Source: Neurospora crassa OR74A
Lineage: Eukaryota; Ascomycota; Sordariomycetes; Sordariales; Sordariaceae
Reading direction: 5' to 3'
NCBI RefSeq assembly: GCF_000182925.2
Contig: NC_026507.1
Span: forward strand, 3,782,001-3,846,000
DNA length: 64,000 nucleotides
Shown: positions 22,905 to 35,200 of the stretch, piece by piece
How the letters are laid out: the number at the start of each line of letters is the position of its first letter
How positions within the stretch are numbered: position 1 is the stretch's first letter
The notes under the pieces: model-generated
The model's input: only the letters and a program-made list of their open reading frames with translations
Told to the model about the DNA's origin: nothing
Databases searched by the model: none
Position numbers and translations under genes: made by a program

Positions 22905-23834
22905 ATGTCTTCCAAGGCCCCCGAAAAGGAAAAAGACAAGGACAAGTCCAAGGTGCACCGGCTGTCGCTCAAGGGAAGCGCAAAGCTTGTTGCCGAGTTT
23001 GTAAGTTCTGCGCAGCTCCCTGAATCGTCTGTCGATGCGATTGCATAACTAACAATAGCCCAATCATGACAGTTTCAATACTCCATTCATACCATTCTGT
23101 ATGCCAATCATGCCGTTCCCGTTCGACCTCCAAGCGCTGTCGACTAACCCGTCGCATCCAGTTTCCAACGAGGCGTCTACCCGGCCGAAGACTTCACCAC
23201 CGTCAAGAAGTATGGCCTGAACATGCTCGTCTCCGCCGACGACCAAGTCCGCGCATACATCAAGAGGATCATGTCCCAGCTCCACAAGTGGATGGTGGGC
23301 AGCAAGATCTCCAAGCTGGTCATTGTCATTACCGACAAGGACACGGGCGAGCACGTTGAGAGGTGGCAGTTTGACGTCAGTAATTTCCTCGTCCCCCTCT
23401 TATAAACCGACTCCAAGCTAATCCGTGGTCTATAGGTCCAAATATTCTCCAAAGCCGCCCAATCCAAGACCAAATCCCAACCCGCTTCCGCTACCACCGA
23501 CGACAACCAAAATCAATCTCCTAACGAAAACGCAGCCGCCTCCACCGCCGCCTCAACTCCCACACCTCCACTCGACAAGACCGAAGCCGAGATCCAAGCC
23601 GAGATCGCCGCCATCTTCCGCCAGATCACCGCCTCCGTCACCTTCCTGCCCCAGCTCAGTGGCGACTGCACCTTCAACGTGCTGGTCTACGCCGACGCCG
23701 ACAGCGACGTGCCAGTCGAGTGGGGCGACAGCGACGCCAAGGAGATTGTCAACGGCGAGCGCGTACAGCTAAGGGGGTTTAGCACGACAAACCATCGGGT
23801 CGACACGTTGGTTAGTTATCGCCTGGCGGATTAA
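22905..23834 (+). CDS. mad2: Spindle assembly checkpoint protein MAD2 (HORMA domain)
   Basis: Four exons: 22905-23000, 23073-23098 (only 26 bases), 23162-23375 and 23436-23834, joined across introns of 72, 63 and 60 bases, total 244 residues. After a short Lys-rich start, the HORMA domain runs from about residue 17 (LKGSAKLVAEFFQYSIHTIL) through QRGVYPAEDFTTVKKYGL to the C-terminal safety-belt strands. Yeast Mad2 has 196 residues; the excess comes mainly from a low-complexity insert of about 40 residues after VQIFSKAAQ, rich in Ser, Thr, Ala, Gln and Pro. MAD2 adopts open and closed forms and inhibits Cdc20-APC/C when kinetochores are unattached. The start is set by the perfect fit of exon 1 to the family N-terminus. 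Confidence 0.95.
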
Positions 23835-24992
23835 AACGAGTTTGACTAGCTGAGTAGGGACCGTAACGAATAATGTGTATTTTGGCGTTTTGAACTTGGG
23901 GTGGGATATGGATGGATGGGTAGGTATTTGCACATATGGCTTTTACATATGGATTGGCATTTTGCTGGCATGGGAGTTTTTGCGGAAAGGCGTTGGAGGG
24001 AAGCCGGGTACGATATCAGGGATTAATTTACTGCTGTTCACTTCATTTTTTACAACCCCCTCTGGTGTCTATCGAGGGTTCTTGAATGTCTTGAGATGTT
24101 GTACACCACGTCATCATACTCTAGGTACATACGATCAAGCTATCATAATGGTAAGATCAGCGTTAGTCTATTCCACATTATCTCTACCATTACTCATTAT
24201 AAAAGTAATTACCTATATATTCTTAGTGAGGTCCGCTGGTCCTGAAACTCGTTTTTCGACACCAAACTAGTCTTGTTTTCTAGAGCTGGGCAACAGCAGC
24301 AAGGACGAGAGGGTTTGCATTTCTGTTTCGCAATGGGATGGGATGGGCTTGGGATGAGCGGTAAAAACACTGATACCTGGATCTGGACCTGATCTATAGG
24401 GAAAGGGTTCGAGCAGTGCGGAGGGCATCTCGAAATGAGTGCCTTGGTGCTTAACGTAGAGGTATCTTGGAGCTCAAGCATACTCTCTTTCAACCCTAAC
24501 CCCCTGTATCGCGAGGTAATTACGACTCGGGGCTGACATCAAACCATGAAATTACCAAGACCCACTTTGAATCTTCAATACACTACCAGCACGCAACGCC
24601 CAGAGGAACCCAGACCGATTAGAATTCCCAAACTCAATGCACATAAGCAAGCATGGCGGTATCTCATATTCTTGGAAAACCAGGAGAAAGAAACAATGCT
24701 TCTTGCATCATGTCCTGCTGTTCCTGAATCTCTCACAAGGGACCCCGATGGAAAAAGTGGACCCGCGGGGATCAGACAGGGCCGGGGTCAGTGACAGGGC
24801 TTATCGATAAGGAAATTTTCCCAGCCGGCGCAGGTCTGGCGATAACAGAGCGGCACCCTTTTGGCCTCCTTCGCGACCCTTCCCTTCCCTTGAACCCTTC
24901 TCTCTTTAGCGAGTGTTGTGTTTCCGACAGTCGCCCATCCATCACCTTTCGCCAATCGCTTTCTGTGCGAGTGCGATCTCAATTCTACCACC
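23835..24992. other. Intergenic region between MAD2 and DBP3
   Basis: 1.16 kb without a supported gene. The final part (24880-24992) is C/T-rich and is the DBP3 leader. A longer in-frame ORF starts at 24918 but the Kozak-like CCACCATG at 24993 is preferred. Confidence 0.55.
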
Positions 24993-26002
24993 ATGTCTTC
25001 CACCAAGAAGCACTCCCGGAGCGAGGGCGAGGAGAAGGATGCCCGTCTCGCCAAGAAGGTCAAGACCGACGAGACCCCCGTCGACGGCGAGGTGAAGAAG
25101 GAGAGGAAGAAGGACAAGAAGGAAAAGAAAGACAAGAAGGAGAAGAAGGATAAGAAGTCCAAGAAGGAAAAGAAGGACCAGGACGAATCACCAGCCACCG
25201 AGTCCACCGAGGATGTCTCCATGCCCGATGCCGCCGCCGAGCCCGTAGCCGACAAGAAGGAAAAGAAGGAAAAGAAGGACAAGAAGGAGAAAAAGGATAA
25301 GAAGGAGAAGAAGGCCAAGAAGTCTGACGAGTCCACGACCGAGGAGTCAACCAGCGCTTCCAAGGCCACCACCAACGGCACCACCACTCCCGCCGCCTCT
25401 ACCAACGGCGCCTACACCTACAAGCAGGCCGATGCCCTCAGCGCTCTCCCCGAGTCCGAGATCGAGACCTTCCTTAAGGAGAAGGAGATTGTCATCAAGG
25501 ATCCTTCCTCCAGCAACCTCCGCCCCATCATGAACTTCTCCCAGCTCCCTCAGTCCAACCTCATCTCCAAGAACCCCTTCGCAGCCTACACGAACCCGAC
25601 CCCCATCCAGTCCGCTTCCTGGCCCTTCTCGCTCTCCGGCCGCGATGTCATTGGTATCGCCGAGACCGGTTCCGGCAAGACCATGGCCTTCTCCCTGCCC
25701 TGCGTCGAGTCGCTGGCCTCGCGCCCCAAGCCCAAGTTCAACAGCCGCGACCGCACCGCCCACCCCCGCGCCGTCATCGTCTCGCCCACCCGCGAACTCG
25801 CCATGCAGACCCACGCCGCCCTTTCCGGCCTCGCCTCCCTGGTCGGTCTGTCGGCCGTGTGCATCTTTGGTGGCTCCGACAAGAACGAGCAGCGCAACCT
25901 CCTCTACAAGAACAACGGTGTCGACATCATCACCGCCACCCCCGGCCGTCTCAAGGATTTCTTGTCCGAGGGCTCCATCTCGCTGGCCAACGTCAGCTTC
26001 GC

Positions 26003-26033
<31 letters not shown>

Positions 26034-26964
26034 CGCGGTTTCTCCGAGGACATCAAGCTCATCCTGAGCGGCTGCCCGCCCAAGGAGCAGCGCCAGACGC
26101 TCATGTTCACGGCCACTTGGCCCCTGGACATCCAGAAGCTCGCCGAGAGCTACATGATCAACCCCGCCCAGGTCACCATCGGCCACAGGACACGTGCCGG
26201 TGGCGATGGTGAGGGTAACGGAAACATCGAGCTGCAGGCCAACAGCCGTATCGAGCAGAAGGTTGAGGTTGTCGACCCCCGCGGCAAGGAGTTCAGGTTG
26301 TACGAGCTCCTTAAGGAGGCTCAGAAGGGCAGCCAGAAGGACGACAGGATATTGGTTTTCTGCCTGTACAAGAAGGAGGCCGTTCGCGTTGAGCAGTTCC
26401 TTTCTCGCAAGGGCATCAAGGTGGCTAGCATTCACGGTGACTTGAGGCAGGATCAGCGCACGCGCAGTTTGGAGGCGTTCAAGTCTGGTACTACCACCGT
26501 CTTGGTCGCTACTGATGTTGCTGCCCGTGGTCTGGATATCCCCGAGGTCAAGCTCGTCATCAACGTTACTGTGAGTTCAACCGCACACATCTTACTTATC
26601 GTCAATGGCCAAGTGCTAACAGATTCCCAGTTCCCCTTGACCATCGAGGACTACGTCCACCGTATCGGTCGTACTGGCCGTGCCGGTAAGCTGGGCAAGG
26701 CCATTACTCTCTTTACCGAGCACGACAAGGCCCACTCCGGATCGTGAGTTTCTATTCTTTCTTTCTGCCTCTAATATTTCCCCATGCTAACCACAAGTTT
26801 TCTTTTCCAGCCTCGTCAACATTCTCAGAGCCGCAAAGCAGCCCGTGCCCGAGGAGCTCCTCAAGTTCGGCACCACCGTTAAGAAGAAGGCCCACGACGC
26901 TTATGGCTCTTTCTACAAGGACATTGACCCGAACAAGAAGGCGACCAAGATCACGTTCGATTAA
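24993..26964 (+). CDS. dbp-3: DEAD-box RNA helicase DBP3
   Basis: Three exons: 24993-26570, 26631-26743 and 26811-26964, total 614 residues. Residues 1 to about 125 are Lys/Glu-rich repeats ([14 protein letters not shown]), the nucleolar tail typical of Dbp3. The helicase core follows: Q-motif region [14 protein letters not shown], Walker [29 protein letters not shown], then [16 protein letters not shown] and HRIGRTGR. Dbp3 acts in the nucleolus in 60S ribosome assembly, with a role in the A3 cleavage of the pre-rRNA. Intron 1 (60 bases) splits motifs V and VI. It has no stop and a length divisible by three, so retention would insert 20 residues. It converges on RFT1 with 361 bases between them. 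Confidence 0.96.
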
Positions 26965-27325
26965 AGGAGAGAGGATGAAGATGATGTAGATACCACCACC
27001 ATGCCACATGTTGTGTAAACATTGGAGCCATTTCAGTTATTCTTTCGGGACAAAAATTTCATTGGGCGTCTTTTTTTTTCGATCTCTGTCCGGTCTATCT
27101 CATGATCTAGTGTTTTCTCAGGACTTTTGTTGTTGTTGTTGTCTCTTACCCTGAAGGGCGCGATACCCGCTCAACAAGAAGTCTCTTTCGGCGATGGCCC
27201 TGTCGTTTGTCGTCGTGTTAGCTTTCTATATATATCCAAAATAGATGAATGACAAATGATCGAATCGAACTAACGGATGTGAACTTTCACGAAACTAAAA
27301 GGAAACGGAAAAGAAAAGGGAATAC
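26965..27325. other. Convergent 3' region of DBP3 and RFT1
   Basis: 361 bases with T-rich runs (27070-27080) and GTT repeats (27130-27142). Possible spliced tail of RFT1 lies here (see RFT1). No other feature was seen. Confidence 0.45.
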
Positions 27326-28421
27326 TCACACAGCAACAACAAAAGGCACCGCCACCCCTGCAATCTTGAACAACTCCCAAACCGCCTCTTTGGCACCCAT
27401 CACCACCTCCTCTTGACTGGCTCCCACAACCCGTCCAACAACACTCCTAGCCACAACCGCAGCCGCCACCGCTCCCGGCTTAGGCAAGACGTCCAACACG
27501 CCGAACCTGACTTTTTCTTTTTCTTTTTCTTTCTCATCCTCTTCCCCGTCCTTCTTCCCCCCTTTCTCTCCCACCTTCCCATCCCCAGTCCCACTTCTTT
27601 CAGCAAACCACCGCCCAACAAACCCCCAACACCACACAATCCGACACGCCATATTCACCGCATTCGCCACCACCAGGCCCCTCGCGCCCATCCCCCACAC
27701 CTTGAGCGTCAAGTACCCCGTGCCCGCAAAGACAAGACTGAAGAACGTCATGAACAGCGATTGTCGATGGACTTGTGCTTCGGACGCCACGGACGAGACA
27801 AACGCTTCGAGGATTCCGTTGAGCGCGAGCAGGGGGATGTAGTACATGTAGAGGGAGAGGGTGGCGGGGGCGCTGTCGACTGGGACTGTGGTGGTGGAAC
27901 CGGAAGAGGAAGAGGAAGAGGAGGGACCGGAAGTCCAGCGGCGGCCGGCGATGAGGGTCAAAAGGGGGGAAGAGGCGGGGGGGCCAAAGACGAGCAGGGG
28001 GAGGGAGAGGAGAAGGTAGGATTTTAGGAGGGTGGTGAGTGAGGAAGAGGCTTGGTGGAGGGCTGTTGATGAGGGTTTGGAGGAGGGTTTGGAGGAGGGA
28101 GAGGAGGGTTTTGAGGAGGGAGAGGTGGAAGAATCAGCCAGTAACCGACTAAAGTAACTCCTACTGCTTTCTTCCACGGGCTGGAATACCAATCTGGCTA
28201 ACAACCCACCATAATTATTCGCCAAAGCGTAAACCCCCTGTGCCGTGGGCGTAGACAAGATGCTAACGAGAAAAGTGTCGCCTTGAGTGAGGATGTGCTT
28301 GACGACGCTTTGGGCCATCATGCTGGAGGCTAGGTCGAGAGTAGGGCGGTAGAAGTATCCTAGGACGAACAAGTCCTGTTTCTTTCCTCCCTCCGCCTCT
28401 CCGTTCCCCTTGCCATCCTCC

Positions 28422-28465
<44 letters not shown>

Positions 28466-29290
28466 CTTCTCACCTCCAGACAATAACAACAACCGCCTCG
28501 GCCACAGCGAGAACCCTTCCCTGCCCGAAAGTTTCCACCCCTTCCACAAATAAACCGCCAACAACCCCACCGCGTAGACGCACTGCCCAACGGCAAACGG
28601 CAACGTCCCCATCTCCCGTCCCGTTCGCGCCCCCCAGACCGCTATCCCCAAGGTGACGGCGCACCGCAAAAAGGTAGCGACGCTTTCGGCTGCGGCGCGC
28701 ACGCCGAACTGGAAGCGGATCTGCATCACGGCGAAGCAGGGCTCCGATAGCAACTCTAAAATGGCGGCCAGACCGTACAGATACAGACTGGGTACCAGAT
28801 AAGGAGTGGATTGGAGGGTGGAAAGAGAGAGAGAGGAGAGGTAGAGACGGCCGAAGAGGAAGGCAAGGGGTAGGGAGAGGAGGAGGGAGAGGTGGGAGAG
28901 GTTGATTACTGCTTGTGTGGCAGCTGCTGTATCTTTTTCGGCTCCATCTTTCCCATCTTTGGCGGTTTCGGAAGGGGTAGAGGTAGAAGAGGATAGAAGA
29001 GAGGCGGATAGAGTGGTGGTGTCTTGGCGCTGGATGGCTACCCTGAGGGATTCGCGAGCGAAGAAGATGACGGAGAGGTAGTATACTTCTAGCTGGGTGG
29101 AGACGCCTAGCAAAGAGGCGGTTAGGAAGCGTAGTAGGATTTGGTTGGCGATGAAGGTCAGGGCGCGGGAAAGGATTTGCAGGAGGATGAGGAGGGAGGC
29201 GCCGCGAAGGGCACGCGTGGTGGTGGTGGTTGTTGTTGTCGGTGGTGGTGGTGGTGACGTTTGTCCGGGTGGTTCTTTGAGGTCGGCCAT
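27326..29290 (-). CDS. rft1: RFT1, ER oligosaccharide-lipid translocation protein
   Basis: One exon, 654 residues, starting MADLKEPPGQTSPPPP. The first hydrophobic block (GASLLILLQILSRALTFIANQ), then LEVYYLSVIFFARESLRVAI, is the RFT1 family signature. About a dozen membrane segments follow. Rft1 is needed for flipping Man5GlcNAc2-PP-dolichol, or otherwise for its use, in the ER during N-glycosylation. At 654 residues it is about 100 longer than yeast or human Rft1 because of loops: a run of 13 Gln (CTG repeat, 28424-28462), a repeated Ser-Pro-Lys stretch (SSKPSSPSSKPSSKPS), a Ser/Gly run, and a Lys/Glu-rich loop. The stop at the 3' end overlaps a strong donor (GCTGTGTGAGT), so a small extra exon cannot be excluded. 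Confidence 0.9.
28424..28462. repeat. (CTG)13 trinucleotide repeat coding for polyglutamine
   Basis: Thirteen uninterrupted CTG units on the plus strand, read as 13 Gln on the minus strand inside RFT1. Confidence 0.95.
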
Positions 29291-31879
29291 GTTGCCGATC
29301 GGGTGTTGTAGAAATTGTTTATGAGTGAGAGGTTGAAGAGCCTCAAGTCCGGGGCATCACGAAGCTGAAACTGCAAGAGATCCCATGGACAACAAAATCC
29401 CCAAATCTGGCTTCAGTTTGAGGAAATGACGATTTGACAGCTTCCACTTGTGGTTGTCCAAGAGACTCCACCGACCCGTCCCGCCCGCCACGTGGCAGCC
29501 CTGCATCGCTGTGGAGTGTTCGCTGAACCCACTGTAATCGGAGAGATTAGAGGCAATTTCCAGGGGTTGGTGGTCCCCTATTTCTGCCTGTTCATCACCC
29601 TTTTCCCCGTCCGCCCGTTCCATGTCATGGAAATAGGAGATAATCATTTTGAGAGAGACCTGAGCCTCACTGGTGCATCGGGCAATGGCCGTAAGGGATG
29701 GCTCTTCTCTAACGGCTGTCAGGCATGTCCAGCAGTGCGACTTCAAGACTTGGGATCTGGTCAGGTTTCGAGGGGGTGGTCGGAACTACCTTATCGGGCC
29801 TCGGGGCAAGAGCCCAGCTGCTGGCGGGATCACAGGAGACCGGCTCCATCACATGGAAGCCAAGGCAAAAAGGGATCCAAGTCTACCTACCCTCCCGCTG
29901 GGTATAAGCCCAATCCATTAACTGAGGCAGCCTCTATATTCAACACACAGTACATGGAAGCAGCCCGGGGTTGAGGCGAACAATGGAAATGGAATCCCCG
30001 AATCAAATCCCGATCTCCCTACATCGAGATCGAGCCAACGAATTTCCAAATTCTACTCGTCTCTGTAGAGGTGACCGTGGTTGAGTCACTTGGCTATCTC
30101 ATTGTAGGGCATAGTTGTACAACAACCATACTCACATCCCGTGGATATCCATCTCCCTCAACACATTCGATACATACCGAGACTATGACTCGGCTCAACG
30201 GCCCAAACAAACTGAAGTAGCATTCGAAATCGCGATGATGCTTTTCCGATGCCCAACCCTGGACATTCCTTGTCACCATGATTCCAGATGAAAGCCACGC
30301 CATACATCAAACTGACCTCAGCCTAGGCAGCCTGTGGCACAGCCCTGCTTGCTTGCCTGGTCTAGCCGGGCCGCAAAGGATGGGTTGGGTATCATTTCTG
30401 GTTCACATCTCGGGTCACCTTCTCTTTCAACGTATCTGTCAATGATTTACCTGGTTACCCGATCAACCGATTCAAGCCAGGCCATGAATCACATCTTCAT
30501 TCAGTCTTACCGCGGCACTGCTTCTAAAGTCAGGTACCAGAAAACGAGGCTTGGCTAGGTAGGTAGTCTTAGAAGAAGCCTAGGCCGACAGACATACACT
30601 ACATATTTCCACATTTCCACATGGACATACACTACTACTATATCGATGTCTTACTATCCCGGTACATCTTTAGGCTGCAATCTCCACCAATCACCTGGTT
30701 CAAGGCCTCTGGTTTTTTAGCGTGGCAGATATCGCCTTCACAGCGATTCAAAACCCAGTATTCTGGTTTGCCAGCAGTTTGTTACAAGCCGAAGCCGAAG
30801 CCCGACAATGGCCATCGTGAAACAGAATGAAAATCATATGAACAGGATTTAACAAATGTTCTCGAAGCGGCCTTGTCTCTCTCTTGGGGGTGGGAGAGCA
30901 GTGGCTCAGTGGGCAGTTTGCAGCGAACGGCTCATCCGAGCTGGATGGATGTTTCTGAACTCACAACCCCATACCGCCGATCACCCCCAGTCTTTTGAGT
31001 CCGCCTTGTGATCATGACTGGTAAGTAGGGTAAGTATGAGCTCAGGTGAGTATGAGGTGCCAGCGCATAACGAACATTCATTCGGCACAACCCCTTCCTG
31101 CGAAGAAAAAGAATCCCGTTCAGATCCAAATGTCCACATGTCCCAGGGTCTCTTTGTTCCATCCACGAACCCGATCTCGTAGTGCAGAATAGTGTGGTGA
31201 GCCCCGCGAGTCCCGTACAAGCCCCCAATTTGCCACACAGCACAGCTTCGGGTACTCTCGCCCTATCAAACAATTGGTTGTGTTAGTTCTGAATTCGGAA
31301 TGTCTGTAACAAAGCCATGGGAGTCAGTTGCGTGCTGAGCGAGGTGTGTCCGTCAAATCAATGGGAGTTTCACCGCTCCGCCTACCGCCTAGAAATACCG
31401 CCTAGCGTAGAAAGTATGTACCGCCGTACCAACCTACCTATCAAATCAGCTGCTGAGGAGGTGCTTTGGTGCCCGTACCGGGGATGGATGGGCGTTGGCG
31501 GCCTGGGGCCTAATGGGTCTTCTCTGTCTGGGCACAAATCACAATTATGGGTGTGGTCTCAGTTCGGTGGTGTAGTGTAGGGGTACCACAACCAACCGCC
31601 GCCGCCTGGAGTGAGGGCGTCATGGATGGATCGCCACTTTTGGGCATGCCTTTTTTTTTCCCCCCATTGTTACCTACTGTACGCGCAAAATGAAACTCCG
31701 GCTGGTATGTATAAGAGATGGGGCGGTCGCAGAAAGGATTTTGCTTTTTGCGCTTGAACGTTCCGTGACCTTTTGTTGAAAGAGTCGAGCATTATCATCA
31801 TCTCCACACATCAGTTTTTAAAACAACACACATACTCAACTATAACAAAACAAGACAAAACATTATTACATAAAAAAAC
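29291..31879. other. Long intergenic region
   Basis: 2.6 kb. The longest ORF (29450-29974, +) gives a mixed Cys/Trp/Arg-rich product without any family feature and overlaps ORFs in other frames. ACCTACC-type motifs occur at about 30556 and 31430. A TATAAG at 31710 precedes the next ORF. No gene is supported. Confidence 0.5.
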
Positions 31880-32257
31880 ATGCTATACCGCGATCTCACC
31901 AACATCTACATCAACATGCAACATCAAGAAGATCAGAACCAGGAGGGCAGCCAAAGTCAAAGTCAAAGCCAAGGCCAAAGCCAACCCACCTACAGCCAAG
32001 CAAGCGACGACGCCAATTTCAGTCTTAGCAACAGTCGCCGCTACGCCCATCCCCCCCGCCACAGGATGCCCTATCCTCCCTCCTACCATCGTCTCCTCAC
32101 CCCGCCTAACGAGGAGTACGCGACCACCTCTCAGTCGAGCATGATGACCGAATCCCAGCGATCCATGGGCTCGGCGGCATCGTCGTCGTCCAGACGCAGC
32201 ATCATGTCTTCGATCCCTACTCTGAGGAGACAGGATGCTACTGTTGGTCAGGGCTGA
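31880..32257 (+). CDS. Small Gln/Ser-rich protein of unknown function
   Basis: A 125-residue frame (or 113 from the second ATG at 31916, MQHQEDQNQEG). It has a repeated Ser-Gln stretch (GSQSQSQSQGQSQ), then HRMPYPPSYHRLLTPPNEEY and a Ser-rich tail with SSSSRRSIMSSIPTLRR. Support comes from the leader: a TATAAG at 31710, then an A/C-rich stretch without ATG up to the start. There is no signal peptide, helix or domain. It could be a disordered regulatory protein or a chance ORF; its biased but non-repetitive second half makes me lean to a real gene. No neighbour suggests a role. Confidence 0.45.
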   Translation: MLYRDLTNIYINMQHQEDQNQEGSQSQSQSQGQSQPTYSQASDDANFSLSNSRRYAHPPRHRMPYPPSYHRLLTPPNEEYATTSQSSMMTESQRSMGSAASSSSRRSIMSSIPTLRRQDATVGQG

Positions 32258-35200
32258 GGATGAGGATGGACCAAGTGATGGCGAGGACAGACGGATATGC
32301 GACTGCTGTTAGTCGACTAGGGCAGCTGCCTACCTATCACTACGAATTCTACCAAGCCTCATTGGAGGCCCGTGGTGTCTGCGGTGGTCAAAAGCGGGGA
32401 ACCTACCTCTACCTGTAAAGAGACGGAACAGGAATTCATTTTAGCCCACGACACAAATAACGGAAATGAGCTGGAAGGAGACCAGTTGGGTTACCATACC
32501 ATTCATACCGCGCCCTGTCCGTTCTGTAAAGGGAAAAGAAGAAGAAAAAGAGGAGGAATAAATTCGGAATCATGTGTCAGCACCCCCCTCCATCCGTCGC
32601 ACCAATCCCATGAGTATATTACTGCGATTTGCGAAGAACCGAGTGCGACACACACCGACCAGACACCGACGAGACACACAGCTGTCACGCTGACGGGATG
32701 CGTGGCCCGTCTGTCTCTCTCTGCCTTCCGAGGTAGCACGGCTTACACGGGTAAGCTGCGGCGGGCGGGGTGGGAGCTGCGCCTTTGATGGAATAGTACC
32801 CGGACCAAACTTTGAGAAGGGCAGATTCCAGTCATCGCGCCGGGAGATGAAGGGTATGAAGGACGGGAGAAGATTGAGAGAAGGGTCTAAATGGGATGGA
32901 TAGACGAAGGGGACGGAGGATTGGTTCAATGGTGAATTACCTCTAGGAATGATGGATCATGATGAATCAAAATGCCCTGGCCCGGAACGGATGGAAGTAG
33001 TGGTGAATAGTGGGGGTGGGGTGGATTATAGGGCTGTTGGTGCCTGTCAGCCAGTGTTGCATCAGCAACGCCGATGCGACTGTTCGCGACGCTAAGAAAA
33101 CCACCGGTGGTGCATGTGTAAGATGGGCGGGTGGCAAGGACGGTGGAGGATGAAGGAAAATGGGGGAAATGGAGCTTGCAACAGCGCTCCGGTTTTTGGG
33201 AAAGACTCGAATAAATGGTATATATGAAAAGGTTCGAAATGTGAGGATTGTATATTCGTTGGTATTGTGATGTTCAACTACTAGTAGCTTCAACCTCTTG
33301 ATTGAATCCTCCATGTTCTCCGTCGGCGGTCTCAAATGCAATTGGACTTTGTACCTGCAGACGCTCCAACATTTTCTGCTGAGCATATAAGGTAAGCAGG
33401 ACCTCGTGTTGGTTGTCACACTGCAGTAGGCAACCGTGACATACATACCTCTACATGACTCGGTTAAAAGGCTCCGGATCCTTTCTGTATCGTGAAAGGA
33501 ACCGGCTTCACATGTGGTGTTGTTCTGTCTTGGACAATACCGATACCGGGGACAAGGTATAGTACGTAGTGGACGATCGATCTGCTTGCAATGCAGAGAA
33601 AATCTGTTTCAACTGTCTGCACCTGCACCTACTCGTGGCAAGACTGAATTCACCTCAAGGAAACGAAACAACAAAAATGGGTGTCGAGTCGGGGCAGCGG
33701 CGACGCGATCAAACAAACAGATGGACTTCCGGAGTGAAATGGCGCCCCCCTGAGTTCGTCATCGGGATCGCCCTCAGCACGCTTTCCCCTTTCCAGGCAG
33801 ATCTGTCTGTGCTCCCCGCGTCTTGGTTGCTGCTGCTGCGTCGATTGACTGGATGGTCGGGATCCACAGAGGCCCTGAACCCACAGAGTGATCTCATCCA
33901 CTTGCGGATTTCCAATGCCAAGCTGCCAATATCTTTCATTTCAGGGTTTTTCCGCTTTGGATGCTCACCACAACACAGCCACATTTTCCATGTTGCCGTA
34001 TCCCGTATCAATGTGCTGTGTTGTGTTGTGCTGTGATGTGTTGTGTTGTGTGTACGTGACCGATAGTGCGACGCTTTCGGGGCATGTCCAAGCATTCCAG
34101 TCCGAGTATGTACTGTAGCCTCGTTCGTATAGCAAGTGAACTGTGCAATGACCGTGATGAAATAGAGAAAAAAAATGACCACAGGCCGGGTGCCAAGTGG
34201 AGTGAGAAACTGGCTCAAAGAAATATTGGCACTTGGCAGCATTTCTCAGCTGCCATTCACATTTGAAGATTCTCACGCATCCGGCCAGCCCGCCAACCTC
34301 TCTCCCAAGAATGGATTCCTCTGGGCTTCTTGGCGTGAAATTGGCCTGTCCTTTCCCCACTGTACCGCTAAGGAGGACCGCACCGGGTCGCACTGCTGCC
34401 CGGGATACCGACTGGAGTGCAGCATCCAGCTTCCCAGTTCTCTCTCCACCGCACATCCACTGCCAATTCAGACCTGTACATTTGCCCATCGGCCATCCTG
34501 TGCCCACTCCAACGCCGGTGATCCATCCACTGCTGCTCACTGCGCTGCCCACTGCGCTGCCTTGCAGGTGTCCATCCAGTCCCTCTGTCCCACCCCGTCG
34601 TTTCCATTTCATCAACTTCGGGAATCCACATCGCATCCATCCATCGTGAGCACCTTCGCTTCGTTCCACCATCTCAACGCGTGTCTTGCTCCCTTTGCCG
34701 GAAACACCACACACTATCGGAAAACCACACCATCGACAAGTGTCTCGTCGTCGAAAGGGGTCAACAGCACCAAACACCGTGCCTTTTCCAAACCTACGAT
34801 TTGTTGGCAGATTTCACTCGCTACTATCAACAAAACTTGGTTTCCTGCCTTTCCGCCAACTCGTCCGAGTTTCTCGTATCTCGTCACTCGCTCGCCTCCT
34901 CCTGTCGCTCCTCATAACCACCAACACCCACTCACTCTCCGAGAGTCCTCCCACCACTACGCAAATCTCGACGACAAATCCCATTTCGGACGTCGCTCTC
35001 AATTGCCAGACACGAATTCGATACCGATACGTTACGATTTCCACATCCGCTTGATACGATACCGCTGTCGTTTGTGCATCCTTGATTGCCTAGGCGTTGC
35101 GAATCTCCCGAATACCGATTACAACAGTTGGGTGGTTCAGTACGATAATGTTGGATTTGTGAAGGAAAAAAAAAAAACGAAACAAGGAAAACGACTATTC

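Noticed and set aside
25347-26435. 362-codon minus ORF inside DBP3
   Set aside because: Antisense shadow of the strongly codon-biased helicase gene, with Gly/Leu/Val-rich product typical of such shadows.
29450-29974. 174-codon plus ORF
   Set aside because: No family feature, no good start context, overlaps other-frame ORFs; likely chance in GC-rich intergenic DNA.
32967-33446. 159-codon minus ORF
   Set aside because: Composition is mixed but without any domain, signal peptide or good start; no splice partners seen.
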